A stretch of DNA of 64,000 nucleotides from Lathyrus oleraceus (Eukaryota; Streptophyta; Magnoliopsida; Fabales; Fabaceae), in contig NC_066579.1 in the NCBI RefSeq assembly GCF_024323335.1, forward strand, positions 130,495,354-130,559,353, read 5' to 3'. Shown here one piece after another: positions 33,535 to 45,291 of this stretch. The translations under genes and the position numbers were made by a program. The number at the start of each line of letters is the position of its first letter. Positions within the stretch are counted from its first letter, which is position 1. Below the pieces are notes generated by a model. It searched no databases, was not told the origin of the DNA, and was given only the letters and a program-made list of their open reading frames with translations.

Positions 33535-34563
33535 CTCATGAATAAAGGAAGTCACCATTCCAAGAGCGACACATGACATCTTGGTATGCGAGGAAAACAG
33601 ATATTTTGCTTTTTCTTTTTTAAAATTATTTCACTCTATTAATTAAAACTTGATTAAAAAACTAAAATATTTTGAGTGTATTAATTAAAATCTAATCAAT
33701 ACACAAAATAAATCATATTTTAAAACACAATTAATTCTCCTAATCAATTTTGGCAAAAACACAAAAATAATCAGATAAAAAATGGAGAAAAATCAGACGT
33801 AAAAGTACCCGAAAAAATGAGCTGACCACACCAAAATGATCTGTGCGGAATAAAGTTATCGAAAACATACAAGTTTTGATCCAATTTTGAAATAAAAATG
33901 ACCGATTAAAAGACTCTGACTGATTGAAACGCGACCAAAAGAGTAGTCGTAAAATAAAAATGAGCACGCCAGGTTAAACTACGTGGACCGTAGATTAAGA
34001 AAACTGACGTCTGAAAGCTCAATTTTGTAAATTTTCGCCCGCTAATTCGACGTATAGTTGAAAGTTGAATCAACCGATCTTCCTGTAGATCCAAAAAATT
34101 ATTTTGAGTGACATTCTAAGAGATATGCGGAACGAAATGCATGTTGTGACAAGTATAAAATGAATAGTCTTGTAAATGAATTGAATTGCTGACTGAATAA
34201 TCGTGAACATACAATCAGATGTAAATGAATCGCTCTTGGACCAGTTACTTCTGATTCTTAATCATAACTAAACCTTACGAAGATTTAGATGACGACAATG
34301 CTCTTAATTGTCACCCCCTGACCCTCTGAAAACAAGATGCAATGGAAATAAACGATGCACTGAGGTTGAGAAATCAAGTCTTTTGACTTCTTAATCAACA
34401 AATGACTGAATGAATGTCATCAAGATCAGATAAAATGGCAGAACGCATGACTTTACATCTAAACCATGATAAATGCTTTTAACTGATGAAATGCACAACA
34501 AAATAGATCGATTGCTATGCTGATGCAAGTGAAAAAAACTTAGGGTAAAATTTAGGGTATGAC
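33535..34563 (-). repeat. Terminal LTR fragment of another long-LTR element (X)
   Basis: A/T-rich non-coding sequence ending GGGTAAAATTTAGGGTATGACA on the plus strand, the same terminal signature as the LTRs of A and C. It is followed at 34564 by the integrase frame of element D1, so X inserted in D1; the bases GTTTG (34564-34568) should be its right target site. Element A in turn inserted in X at 33534/33535. The rest of X lies left of the window. Confidence 0.7.
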
Positions 34564-35286
34564 AGTTTGTGGTAATAGTTTCAGATATTCCAAACCTATA
34601 TAAAATATGATTTTGAATAAAACTAATTACTTCTTCTTGATCGACATTCGGCAGGGGTACAACTTCTATCCACTATGTGAAATAATCTATTCCCAACAAA
34701 ATGTATATGTGCACTTTTGAAGAAGAGGGCCTAATTATACCAATTATATCTAAAGCACATCCTCTGAACGACCATGGATTTACCATCGAATGCAACTCAC
34801 TAGCAGACACATGTTGTATACTTGAGTGCTTATGACATTCTTGACACCCTTGGGCGAAGTCTATGTAATCCTTCAAGATGGTTGTCCAATAGACCCCTAG
34901 TCAAAATAAGAACCATTTCATCTTGTGAAATGCCTGGTGAGAACCAAATGATCCTATATCTACCTCAGAGATTGCCAAGTACGCTTCACTTTTGCCAAGG
35001 CACTAGAGGAGAATTCCTTCAAGAGTTCTCTTCAACAGCTCATTACCCATGATTATGTAGCTTAGGGCTCAATATTTAATTTTTGATTGGTCACTCCTGT
35101 TGGATTCCCTAAGTAATCAACAATAGGTTTTCGCCAATCATTATCTAACACTAGGTCAATGGCCAAAACTTCGTAGTTCAGAAGACTATCAAACTCAAAA
35201 TGTCCTAAGTTTAATGACTCCTCAAATCCATCTGCCCCCACTAAGTTTGACGTTGACGATGTTTCTTGAGGGTTCTCTTATGATAC
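34564..35286 (-). pseudogene. Integrase N-terminal part of D1
   Basis: Minus strand: the zinc-finger part GCQECHKHSSIQH, then WSFRGCALDIIG with the first catalytic Asp, HIYILLGIDYFT, and after a stop WIEVVPLPNVDQEEVISFIQ to ISETITTN, where insertion X cuts it. The remaining catalytic residues are missing from the window. Confidence 0.82.
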
Positions 35287-35757
35287 TTAATTTTCCTTTA
35301 TCTCGACTAAATCTTCCAACCTGTCTTTAGAGATCTTATATCCTGAGGCAATTTTATCCAAGTCATTGGCCTCTTGATTCTCCAATCGAGGGATGTGGTC
35401 GATTGAAACGTGGTTAAAACATTTCAGCAAAGAGTTGGCTCTGACAAAGTATAAAATAAAATTTCCCTTAATGCACTTGTATTCTTTATTCAATTGTCTG
35501 ACCACAAACTCCGAATCTCCCTTTATTTTGATGTCTCTTGCCCCCAAATCCAATAAAATATGAAGACCCAATATCAAAGCTTCATATTCAAACTCATTAT
35601 TAGAACATGGGTCTTCGATCTTAAACTTGAACTTTATTGGTATATTTTATGGAGAAATGGTAAATATTCCTACCCCCATTCCATCTTTATGTATGGAACC
35701 GTCGAAGTATAACTTCCAAGGCCTAGTTCATACGTATGCTTATATTGGTTCAACCAC
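35287..35757 (-). pseudogene. Second RNase H of D1
   Basis: Minus strand: a frame with NNEFEYEALILGLHILLDLG (Glu landmark), KIKGDSEFVVRQLNKEY (Asp landmark) and the C-terminal IDHIPRLENQEANDLDKIAS. A stop/frame change near 35578 separates it from the first Asp landmark. This fits the Tat lineage with dual RNase H. Confidence 0.8.
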
Positions 35758-37153
35758 TTAATGGTCGACAATGACGTCTATGATAATTTGTCCTTTTACT
35801 GATTTCAAAGGAAAGTAAGTCAATGAATATTCAGTAACCGCTAATGTCCACTTTCCTATTTGACTATGCAATATAGGCTTTGATAACACATGCTTAATAA
35901 CATCGAAATGCAAGTAGACATAAACTTCCATAGGTTTTATATAATGCTTCAGTTTAGTACATGAGAAGTATAGGCATAAACATAATTTTTCAATTGAGTT
36001 GTACCTAGTCTTTGCATCTATCAAGATTCGACTATGGTAATAGATGGCTCTTTCGAAACTATTATCATCCTCTTGAGGTAACATACTTCCTATGGTCGAA
36101 TCTAACGCACCTATGTATAATTTCATGCTCTTATTTCTACATGAAGGCAATAAAACTAGAGGCTTCATCATGTATTCTTTGATGTTTTCAAAAGCCTCTT
36201 GCTGCTCACTCCCTCAAATGAAGTTGTTGTCTTTCTTGAGTCAAGGTAGTGGTGAAAAGGATTGAGCTTTTCCACTTAAGTTGGAGATGAATCTTCTCAA
36301 GAAGTTTATTTTACTCGACAAAGACTAGAGCTTCTTCTTTTTCGAAGGAGGCTTGAGATCGACAATTTCTTTCGTCTTATTTTGATTGATCTTTATGCCT
36401 TTTTATGCACCGTGAATCCCAAGAAGTCCCCTGAACGAACATAGAAATCACATTTTAATGGATTCATTTTCAATCCATATTTCCTCATCCTTTAAAAGTA
36501 TTGTTGAAGATGTCCTCGGTGGTCATCCTTTGACGAGGACTTTATGACTATGTCATCAATGTAGACTTGCATGAAAGTCTCGATGAAGTCATGAAACCTA
36601 GAATTCATCGCTCTTCGATAAGTTGCGCCAACATTTTTAGACCAAAGGGTATCATGACCCATTCATAAGTCCCCAAGGTATCTAGGCACCGAAACGCCAT
36701 CTTAGGTATGTCTTCTTCAGCTATAAAGATCTGATTATAGCCAGAATACCCATCCAACAGGCTTAAATACTCATGGCTTACGGCTGAATCGACTAGAATT
36801 TTTTCCACAGGCATTGGGTACTCATCTTTAGGTGTAACATTGTTGAAATCCCTAAAATCTATGCAGACTCTAAGAGTTCCATTCTTTTTTATAACTCGAA
36901 CGATATTGGCTAACCATTCGACATACTTGGGCGTTATTATGAACTTGCTAATGCAAAACCTCTCGATCTCCTCCTTGATCTTTGACATTATTTCTGGTGC
37001 AAACCTCCTAGGAAGATGCTTCACCGGCTTCTTGCCCGACCGAATTGGTAGCTTTAGTTCTACCATATCTCGAATCAGCCCTGGAATTTCATTATAGTCC
37101 CAGGAAAAATAGTCTTTAAATTCTGTGAGCATCTCAACCATTTTTTCTTTCAT
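35758..37153 (-). pseudogene. Reverse transcriptase and RNase H of D1
   Basis: Minus strand 37153-36605 carries VCIDFRDFNNVTPKDEYPMP, LLDGYSGYNQIFIAEEDIPK and MIPFGLK. The frame shifts there, and the catalytic VYIDDIVIKS is coded near 36570-36540. RNase H with LYIGALDSTIGSMLPQEDD and TKLKHYIKP follows at 36171-35758. At least two frame breaks. Confidence 0.87.
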
Positions 37154-38100
37154 GATTAGTTCTATCTTGGCGTTGATGTACGTTGGCCTCTTTACAACTT
37201 AGTCGCCTAAATCTACCTCTTCTAAGGGGTCCTGGGCCTGCATTTTCTTGTTAGTTTCTTATGGGTCTTTTTTAGACCCCAAAGGCTCGTTGTCGTATAT
37301 ACGTCGAGCCTCCGACTTTCTAAAGCTGTTGTCTGGCCCTTTGGGCCATCTATAAACTTCCTAGAGATTTCGATATTGGCTTCGTAAGCCATATTCTGGA
37401 AACTCTCAATCTCTAAGGCGGACTTTAATATGTTCTCGTTCATATAAGCCAAAATTAGAGCCAATGATCTTGCCTCAGCAGTCATCTTCATTGACCATTG
37501 TCAACCCTGTGGGTGTGGGGGAGGGGAGGGGCAAACTTTCTCCCTCGACAAGCCGACTCTCTGCCTGTTATTTGTCCCATATGAACCCATAGTTGGGTTG
37601 TAGGTTCAGGGAATAATTAGAGTCCTTCTGAGAGGTATAAACCTCCTCCGTTGCATAGCATGGCAGGATTTTTTCCAGATTCCTGTCAAAATCCTTCTCT
37701 CTGACCTTTCCAACTTTAGCTTTATAGTAACTTTGGTCGACTTCTATGTTCTCAACAATGTCATCCTCTCGCCAAATGGCCACCCTCTAGTGCAATGTCG
37801 AAGCACCACACATATACCATGAATCCATTCACGGTCGAGGAGTGAGTTGTAATTTACGTTGGATGTTATCACCATGAACAAGGTTGGCCTTGAAGTCGAG
37901 CCAAGTAATAAGTCCACTTGAATTACACCTAGAATGTGGCTGGTCTTGCCCTCATAATTGGACAAAACTATGTTGTGGGGTTGAAGATCCTCATCGGTCT
38001 TCCCCATCTTCTTCAATAATGAGTACATCATCAGGTTGACTGTCGCGCCACCATCAAAAACACTTTATTAACAGCCATGTCATCTACCTTGGCCCTGATG
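37154..38100 (-). pseudogene. Protease and linker of D1
   Basis: Minus strand: DGGATVNLM near 38068-38040, with DGG at the place of the DSG/DTG active site, then ILGVIQVDLLLGSTSRPTLF and LLDREWIHG (38031-37744). The downstream linker to RT is broken by stops (37783-37568, 37491-37222). This protease would mature the gag-pol product. Confidence 0.75.
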
Positions 38101-40734
38101 AACAACGGTTTTATATGATACATCATTCTAGGGTTAGGTATTTTGAAGATAGCCGGCTATTTTTCGACGACATTGTTATTCATGACATACTAGCAATAAG
38201 GCTTCTGATTAGTTGCCTCGTCTGATACATAATCCTCCTCAGCCTCAGACACTTCTGAGTCTCAATCATATTCCGCAAGCAAAATTGAAACCATGCCGCA
38301 ATTAATCTGCAAATCAGTTTCGGACTAGTCGTCAAAATTATTGTCGACCATCTCGTCGTCGGACTATGGTGTGTACTCCGAATCTTTGTCTTCCGGTAGA
38401 GGTGTGTACTGGGGTGTATCCTCCTCTGGATGAGGAGTGTAATATAGTGCCTCATTCTCTAATTGAGGCGAGTACTCATAGGTTTTCCCCTAGGCTTGTA
38501 GTCGTCCTTGGCGCATTGTGCCACCTTCATAGACGACCTTTTGTTGTTCGCCTTTTTATCCTACTCAACTAGTTGGTTTGGGTAAGGCTTCTTCCGAGCT
38601 ATTTTTAATTTGAGGGGCGATTTGCCTCAAGGGCTTGGTTTATATTAGAAAAGGCCTATTTTTTGACCTTCTTCTTCCTCTGATGATGCCTCCACTGAGT
38701 ATGCGTAATTGGGTTGTTACATTTATAAGTTGGGGGAATGTGAGACCTTCCCTTATGAACTTTTGGGTTACGTTGATCTTGGACCCCCACCTTAGGATCG
38801 ACCTCTTTCCACTTGGGCTTATTCGCCCTCTTCTGATTGAGGGGTTTCAGCCACTTGTTCTCAGGCACATTTGCCGGTGGGCGCCTAGGGGTAGACCGTC
38901 TGCATTTCAGAATCGACAATAGTAGAGATCTGCCCGCACTTGTCAACTTCCATATTTAAGCCCTCAGTGGCCTCGACCATGATAATCTCCAAGGGCTCAG
39001 CATAATGAGCATCTTCGGTCTACATAGGGTCGGAGTCCACCTTCATTGTTGACGTTAGATTTTTTCCAAACTAGAGCATGTCGTCATTCAAATCTTTCTG
39101 AACAAAATCCCTAAAAAGAACATTTTGAGACGTTTTATGACCCCAAAAATTATGGTACTTACAAAAACCCCTCTTTTTTCTTTGTTCTATATGAGGCATT
39201 TATAAGCCTTGGGGCACTATGATCTGTCCATCTGTAACTAACAAATCAAATATTTCATCGCTTTTTGTTATGTCGAAAGTATAAGTTTTAGCGATAAATT
39301 TTTCGTTCTTGTTGGGTTCGACATAATTCTACCCATTCGACGACTTCAACAATTTGCACACATAGGGAGGCCCTGACTTAAGCTCAGCCACGTTTACCTC
39401 GTTATCTTCAACATACGCGTCACCTATATAAGAAAAATAATCGCCTGCCTCAATGTAAGTGACTTTATCCTTTTTATGATATTTATTCATTCTGGCTTTT
39501 TCAGCTTTCAAGCGTTCAACTTGGAGAACCCTATCTGCCAATTGTGCCATATCCCTAAGATATTGAGTGTCTAACTTCTTCCTAATTGAGTAATCTAGGC
39601 CCGCAACAACCATTTCGACAAGTTAGTGTTTAGGGACTTGCATAAAGCACCTTGCTTTAAAAAGTATAAACCTGTTGAGATAATCATCAATGGACTCAGG
39701 GATATTTTTCCTAACACTAGCCAACTCTTTCAGACTTATTTTCGACTGGCCCATGTAAAACTGTTCATGGAACAACCTCTTCAACTGACTCCATGTTTGG
39801 ACAAAGTGTGTAGGTAATGTAGTGAACCAGGTGAATGCATTTTTCGTAAGAGAATTTGATAAATAATTTATCTTCAAATTCTCGTTGTTTGCTATGTTGC
39901 CTGCTTCAGTTTGATGCCTGGCGGCATGTTCGACCGTCGACTCACTCGTGTCGCCGACAAACATAGTGAACTTGGATACTTTCTAACCCTTGGGTAATTC
40001 TGTTTTTTGAACATATTTTGACAAAAGAGATATGAATTTAGGCTCGTAGAGGCCCACATTGAGGCCACTCTAGGTCAAGATTTGCTCAACCACACTCGTT
40101 ATATTATTGTGCCTAGAAAAGTTGTTTTATTGAACATTTTGAAGGACTTGATCTGCATCCTGGTTCATGTGAACCATAAGGGGTTTAGGGTTGGCTTGAG
40201 CTATGTATTCTACTTCTTCCCTATTTGGGACCGAGTCGTGTTGAAGCCCTTGATTCTGGCTTACATTCTCCTAGAATAATCCATTTTCAAGCGTTTCAAT
40301 CCGCCCCACATTTGATATCTAGGAAGCTGGTCGAGAAGGGATCTGGGGTGTGCCAAAGAAATTGTCCATTTTCCCCATTTGGTTTTCTAGTAACTCGTAA
40401 GTTTGGTTTGTGTTTGTAATCAATGGGTTGAAAATAGTCCCCATTTGTTGGGTGAGAGTGTTTACTAATTCCAAATTACTCTCGTCCATTTGTTGCCTCA
40501 TACCCATCATATAAGTGGTATTCAATGATGGTATTGTTTGGGGGATATATCTTATCCCTCTTGTTCGTCCCATATTATTAATGGTTGACGTAGAGGCATT
40601 TTGTGGATTATACAATGGCGCTGTCGCCACTCCATTGTCACTATATGTGGACATGTTAGTATGCATACCAACCATCATCTACGTGCCGTAAGGGTAATCT
40701 CTATTATTCTTTGGCATAGAAAACCCAAACAAAG
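38101..40734 (-). pseudogene. Gag of D1
   Basis: Minus-strand pieces: the N-terminal S/T/N/M-rich segment (40678-40319), the capsid-like core with ENLKINYLSNSLTKNAFTWF and RLFHEQFYMGQSKISLKELA (39964-39623), a following helix-rich piece (39613-39329), and a basic/acidic C-terminal part with several frame breaks to about 38130. Compared with D2 and D3, D1 lacks the CPRC...F segment near 38880. The first codons are cut off at 40734. Confidence 0.8.
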
Positions 40735-41126
40735 TGTAGTAGTAAATTCATGACCATCAAGCTATAGATAAACTTGATGTCGGTAAAACCAGAGTCACCA
40801 CCACGCTTTTATTGTTTCCAAAGGAAAAGGGAAAAGTACGAACAAAACCCAAAGATAAGAAGTTTTCAAATCAAAACTAATCACATACAAGGACCTTAGT
40901 TCATTGAAATTTATTTTCTGTGATGGATATCATGATGCGCATGTATGCATGAATGCAACAATCCCATACAAGGGATCACACCCAAGGCAAACACAAACAA
41001 AGGTCAAGGGGTGGATCAAGTCATCATCAAGATCAATCATCCATTTTGGTGGATTATGGTTTTCACCTTATCAACACCCAATTTCCATTGATATTGACAA
41101 GACTTGATCGGATCAACCAAGAATCA
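40735..41126 (-). repeat. Fragment of Ogre-type LTR (element E, first LTR piece)
   Basis: Begins TGTAGTAGTAAATTCATGACCATC like the LTR at 41725 and matches it for about 150 bases. It then skips to internal LTR sequence (CATCCATTTTGGTGGATTA, also at 31063 in element A). So this is a deleted LTR. The junction with the 5' UTR near 41127 is abrupt. Confidence 0.65.
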
Positions 41127-41697
41127 AAAGGTTTGTTGTGAGTCACGAGCATGGAGTCAGGTTAAGAACCATCCCCAAAGGAGTGTACTAAGGATAAAAA
41201 ACTTGTAGATCATGTTCTAAACAGTTCCCAAAGTCTTAATCCCATCTATCAGATATTATAGGTTAGGATGACTGACTCATCAACCCATAATATTCTCAAG
41301 AGAGACTCGTCTGAGTGTAGTATTGTGTAATAACTGTGATCAAGGCTACACCTGAACAGTCTCCGCACTACGTCCTAAATAGGCCAAGTTGGGTTAAATG
41401 TTCTACGGTCCCCAGCTTCTCGGACCCCAAATCAGAGAAAGTAATGCCTATCCACAAATAACTTGTGTGACATCAGTAACTCCAAAAATAGGTCTCCACT
41501 GAGTAGATGGGTCTCAAGCCAACTTGTTAAGGACTACTCCGCATAAGCCAACTTGCACTCAACTTCGGGTTAGAACTTATCTCACCACTCAGAGATCACC
41601 AAGCACAACAAATAGATTATATCACACAAACAACATACAAACATCAAATATACACATATATACACATAAAAAGTAGGCTAAACCCACTGAGGACTAC
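41127..41697 (-). other. 5' UTR remnant of Ogre-like element E
   Basis: Homologous to 28380-28959 in element A. It is non-coding and directly precedes the PBS on the plus-strand map. The whole coding interior of this copy is missing between here and the LTR fragment at 40735-41126. Confidence 0.65.
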
Positions 41698-41715
41698 TCC
41701 CCAACAGAGTTGCCA
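41698..41715 (-). other. Primer binding site of element E
   Basis: Minus strand TGGCAACTCTGTTGGGGA, nine bases from the LTR at 41725. It is the same type as in element A (tRNA-Arg type). Confidence 0.7.
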
Positions 41716-43927
41716 CTTAATTTCTTTAGCGGTAAATTCATGACCATCAAGCTATAGATAAACTTGATGTCATTAAAACCAGAGTCGCCACCAGGCTTTT
41801 ATTGTTTCCAAAGGAAAAGGGAAAAGTATGAACAAAACCCAACGATAAGAAGTTTTCAAATCAAAACTAATAAAATTCCAGAGATTACAGATAAGGGGGT
41901 TGGTTACACAGAGGGAAGGTGCTAGCATCCAAAGTGTCCTAGGTACTCCTAGGGAGGCCTTTTTTTATGTGTGCATGTGTTTTTGGTATAAATGATGTTT
42001 GATAAAAAATAGAATGTGGGGATGAGAAAAGAATTCATTGATTATATTTTTGTGTTTGACAGGACCTTCGATCTTATGCCTACGTACCAACATAAAAATG
42101 AGGGATCAAAACCTCGTAGTTCGTGGTAAAAATTTCAAATAAGTTGGTGAATTGCTTTTAACAAAAGTTTATTAAGAAAAGGCACAAAGGGCCAAAAGTT
42201 TGAATGAAGTTGTTAGTTCTTTTTGTCTTTTGAAATTTTAAGTCAATATGATTAAGTTTATTTACAAATTTGATTTAAGAAAGAGTTTACAAATTCAATG
42301 GCATAAGCCCAAAGTTTCTAATTATTGAAACAAAGTCTAAGTTTGAAATCACAAGCAAAGAAGTTTTTGAAAATGGAGAGAGATTTTGAAATTAAAGAAG
42401 TGGGAGGAGATGTGTAAGACCCTAATTTTCACCCTAAGATCCCTCATGTTATCTCATCATGTGCATTAGCTTTGGGATCACACCTTGGCATCCTCCTCAG
42501 CCCTCATTCCTTGGGATTGCATTGGGATAGGTCACCAAGCACATTTTGATTGTATCATACTTTTTATTTCATTATTTACTAACCAAAATACCAAAAATAT
42601 GTCAATGTATAGTTTGTTGTTTTTATAGGTAGTGTGTATGCTCACCTATGCTCCATCAAGCTCATATTTAGGGTTTGAGACCCTCAATGCAAGGAGACTA
42701 ATCAAGATATCATTCACAATGACTATAGACATCATATATGGATCCCCATGGTCTTCACATATCATTTTGATCAAGAATTCATCAAGAGTTGGAAGCTTGT
42801 TTGCCTTGGACCCTATTTCATCTAGGTATCTTGTGTAACTTCCTCAGCAAGTCTCTTCACCATTTGATCAAATATTTCATGGGATACTTCATATTACATC
42901 ACCTTATGCATATATGGTCCTCCATGAGTCCCAAAAGTCAAGGGAAAATCAAGCAAGCAAGATGGTTCATGGTGGTTGACAAGAGAAAGTCAACTAGTCA
43001 AAACTGGGAATCCCTAGACCCTATCTCCTACACGTTTTGTCATATGAAAATGATTCCAAGAGAAACTTTACATAAAATGACATTCCAAACAACTTTCATG
43101 TTTAAGTAAAGAGCTAATTTTGCTTGGAAAGTCATTGTTTATGGTGAAAGATTATAGGTCATTTTGTCTGAACCCTAGTTAGGAGGTCAAATTCTCAAGA
43201 CCATAACTTGCTCAATTTGTATGATATGAAATCCATTCAGATTCCATGATCAAATTAAATATGTCTACTTCAACTTTCATGTTTGGATGAATTTAAAATT
43301 CAACTTTCCAGTGCATGTTTCAAGAGGAAACATTATAGGTCATTTTGGGTCATTACCATTGAACAAGTGATTTTCCTCAACTTCTAAAATGCATAACTCC
43401 TTCATGCCAAATCCAAATGAGGTCAAATTTATGACCACATCGAAGAGGTTTGAAAGATATATAACTTTTATGAAGGAACATTTTCCATTTGAAGTCCATA
43501 GCAAAAGTTATTAAAGGTGGAAGAAGTAAACATTTGATTTAGTACTTAGAAAATTTTCAAATATGTTTGATTTTCCAAACTTCCACCTCAAAATTCATCA
43601 TGATACAAGCTTCAAATGGAAAGTTGTTCAACATGAAAGTTGTTCCCCTTGATCTCACCTTTCCAAAAAGTCCAATATCATCTAATTTGGATCAAAATGG
43701 AAGGACTTGCGCATGGGTGCAATGTGTGGTACCATTTGGAAGAATTTCATGATCAAACTCATTCCAACTTTGCATGGCTTAATGCAACACTTTCAGCATG
43801 ACCTATGCATAATTTTTTACCTTTGCAAATGATTGTTTGGGCTTTGTGCATGCCCATGCTATCTCATGAAGAAACTTGTTATTTTTGAACATTTGAAAGA
43901 AAGTGTGTGGAAATCAATTGAATTGGC

Positions 43928-43935
43928 TATAAATA
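43928..43935 (+). promoter_or_regulatory. TATA box of the solo LTR
   Basis: TATAAATA followed by GGAGTGCATTG. Transcription would run rightward through the rest of the solo LTR and then antisense through the host LTR. Confidence 0.55.
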
Positions 43936-45272
43936 GGAGTGCATTGTGATCAGAACTCCATTAATAACTTGCCCAAGCTTTGCTAGACCAATCAAAACCC
44001 TCCATTCCATAGAATTTCTGAAGATTTCTTTTGAAATCGAGCTTGAACTTCATCTTCTGTTTGGAAGTTAAAACTCCAGAAATTCACTTCCCTTTTCATT
44101 TCAATTGGCTTCTACAAGCAATAGGAAGAGAAACCAAGCAAATCCAGATCAAGATCAGGTGAATATGAAGCAACTCGAAGGTGATTTTTCAGAAGCTTCA
44201 TCTTTTTGATTCTCTCTCAATTCCTCACCATTCTTTGTGATTTTTGGTTGTCTAAAGTCCTACCAATGTAGGCAACAAGATTAAGTTGCTTTGAGGTCAA
44301 ATCGAAGCAACTCAGTTCATGATCCTCAAAATTCAAATCCCTGTATCTTTCTATATACTTGGAATTGGAGAAAATTGAGGCCAAATTCGAGTTCCTGAGC
44401 ATTTTTTCTTTAAATCCATGTCCTTCTTTTTTATGATAGTGATGGTTGATGGTGGACAAGTCCGGTGAGTTCCACCGGAGAAGAAGACCGGAGCCCTAGC
44501 TCTGGTGGTGTATTGTCACGCCTCTCAACCATCAAATCTGTTTAAATTGTTTGAATCTTGGCCTTTGGTTTTAATTACCAATGTTGCCACGCGCTGACTT
44601 TGGAACACCATGGACATGATGCACGTGGCCATCAGATATGCCACCTCAATTAATGAGGGAGATCTGATGGCCCTTGTTTTTTTGAATTTCTTTTTATTTT
44701 CTGATTTTCCTATTTAATCCATTTATTTTGTTTAATTCATATTAATTTCATTTTTAATCCAAAAAATATGGGACTTTCACCAAAAATCTTTAAATATTTT
44801 CCTCTTTCATTTTATGAATTAAAATTATTTTTTGGATTAAATTTGATATTTTTTATGAATTAAATGTTTTTGTGCATATTTTTAATTGTTTAAAAATATT
44901 TCTGACTTTTCAAAAATCATGAAATGTTTTGCCTAAGGTCCTTTGACCTTCATTGACCCAGGATAAATCTCTTGGCCATTTACTTAGTGTTTTGAAGAGG
45001 TTTTAGGTTTTGGCCAAATTAAATTGAATTTAAATGCATTTTTAATTTGATTTTTAATTGATTAATTGTGTAAAAATTATGTTTAGCTATTTTTATTGAC
45101 TTGTGATGTTTGACTAGGTGTTTGGGCCTTGGTCAAGGTTGATTTGACTTTTATTGAGTTAAAATCATTGGATTTAGGGGATTGATGAAATGTACATTTC
45201 ATCTCCCAAAATGAATGAATGATTTTAATTTGATAAAATTCCTCCCATGACCAATATGTGTTTCTCTCATCT

Positions 45273-45291
45273 CCCCCCCCCCCCCCCCCCC
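45273..45291 (+). repeat. Poly-C run (19 bases)
   Basis: Uninterrupted C run in the solo LTR. The matching place in the host LTR (near 48460) has no such run, so it arose after the two copies diverged or is a sequencing or assembly artefact. Confidence 0.95.

Larger units (their letters stand above)
34564..40734 (-). mobile_element. Tat-like Ty3/gypsy element D1, degenerate and truncated at both ends
   Basis: The minus-strand order is gag, protease, RT, RNase H, second RNase H, integrase. The integrase end is cut by X at 34564, and the gag start is cut at 40734 by an Ogre-type LTR terminus (TGTAGTAGTAAA from 40735). Related pieces occur at 53985-57183, 57719-58335, 58731-58805 and 60060-61147. 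No LTR of D1 itself is left here. Confidence 0.85.
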